Assembly (NCBI GenBank): GCA_023390395.1
Contig: JAEWCY010000254.1
Span: 1 to 5,856, forward strand
DNA: 5,856 nucleotides
Direction: 5' to 3'
DNA from: Pseudomonadota bacterium
GTDB lineage: Bacteria > Desulfobacterota > Desulfovibrionia > Desulfovibrionales > Desulfovibrionaceae
This document shows positions 5,590-5,856 of this stretch, piece after piece. A program made the position numbers and the translations under genes. Position 1 is the first letter of the stretch. Each line of letters opens with the position of its first letter. The notes below the pieces were generated by a model. It was not told the origin of the DNA. It saw nothing but the letters and a program-made list of their open reading frames with translations, and ran no database searches.

Positions 5590-5856
5590 GCGCGATTTCG
5601 CTACGGCAGGAAGGGACGTGGCTGCCGGCCGACGTCCAGACGCCCATCAGCCTGTTTCTCGGGCTCGTGGGAGAGAGGCCCGGCATCCTTCTGGAAAGCG
5701 CCGAGGTGGACGGCCGGCTCGGCCGCTACAGCCTCATCGCCTGGGATTTCCGGCTGCGCCTGCGCCTAAAGGACGGCCGGCTCGACGTGAGCGTGCGCGA
5801 CCCGCGCCTGGCCGGCCTGGAAAAGCATCACGGGCAAGGCTTCATGGAGGGCATGC
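5586..5856 (+). CDS. trpE: Anthranilate synthase component I, N-terminal part (cut by window end)
   Basis: Ninety codons are visible; the gene runs off the window. TrpE makes anthranilate from chorismate with glutamine-derived ammonia supplied by TrpG. The visible part is the N-terminal regulatory region. TPISLFLGL (19-27), ILLESAEVDG (34-43) and GRYSLIAWDF (46-55) match TrpE starts, and LLES (35-38) corresponds to the tryptophan feedback-binding element of E. coli TrpE. The catalytic chorismate-binding domain would lie downstream. The ATG overlaps the tyrA TGA (ATGA, 5586-5589), with AAGGA at 5575-5579, so translation is probably coupled. PabB and other chorismate-using relatives share the fold, but the LLES element and the Trp codons in the leader favour TrpE. 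Other trp genes probably follow. Confidence 0.88.
   Translation, partial: MSAISLRQEGTWLPADVQTPISLFLGLVGERPGILLESAEVDGRLGRYSLIAWDFRLRLRLKDGRLDVSVRDPRLAGLEKHHGQGFMEGM

Overview
This window looks like a chromosomal segment of a high-GC sulfate reducer of the Desulfovibrio group. That assignment is inferred from the gene set and order: an archaeal-type two-step entry to the shikimate pathway (ADTH synthase plus type II dehydroquinate synthase), followed by pheA, aroA, tyrA and trpE on one strand. This arrangement is known from Desulfovibrio. No sequence search was run, so the genus is not certain.

Layout. Positions 1-157 hold no gene I can support: a very G-rich stretch (1-39), a GC hairpin (80-98) and a perfect TTGACA -35 hexamer (121-126). 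Positions 158-356 are a regulatory leader. It contains a 29-codon leader peptide whose codons 11-17 read Phe-Tyr-Phe-Trp-Phe-Trp-Phe, then an intrinsic terminator (271-302) about 55 bp before the first structural gene. The RNA can also form two further structures, a hairpin with the control codons in its loop and an antiterminator that captures the 5' arm of the terminator. Six collinear + strand genes follow: ADTH synthase (357-1154), dehydroquinate synthase II (1157-2131), chorismate mutase/prephenate dehydratase (2133-3284), EPSP synthase (3347-4666), prephenate dehydrogenase (4759-5589) and the first 90 codons of anthranilate synthase component I (5586 to the window end).

How the genes work together. 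The first two enzymes make 3-dehydroquinate from L-aspartate semialdehyde and a deoxy-ketohexose phosphate, instead of from PEP and erythrose 4-phosphate through DAHP. AroA makes EPSP, the direct precursor of chorismate. PheA, TyrA and TrpE then open the phenylalanine, tyrosine and tryptophan branches. The first three genes are almost contiguous and tyrA/trpE overlap by ATGA. The two larger gaps (62 bp before aroA, 92 bp before tyrA) each carry strong GC hairpins.

The most interesting element is the leader. It appears to be a ribosome-mediated attenuator that senses all three aromatic amino acids at once, matching an operon that feeds all three branches. The leader peptide probably lacks a Shine-Dalgarno sequence and may be translated from a leaderless or nearly leaderless transcript.
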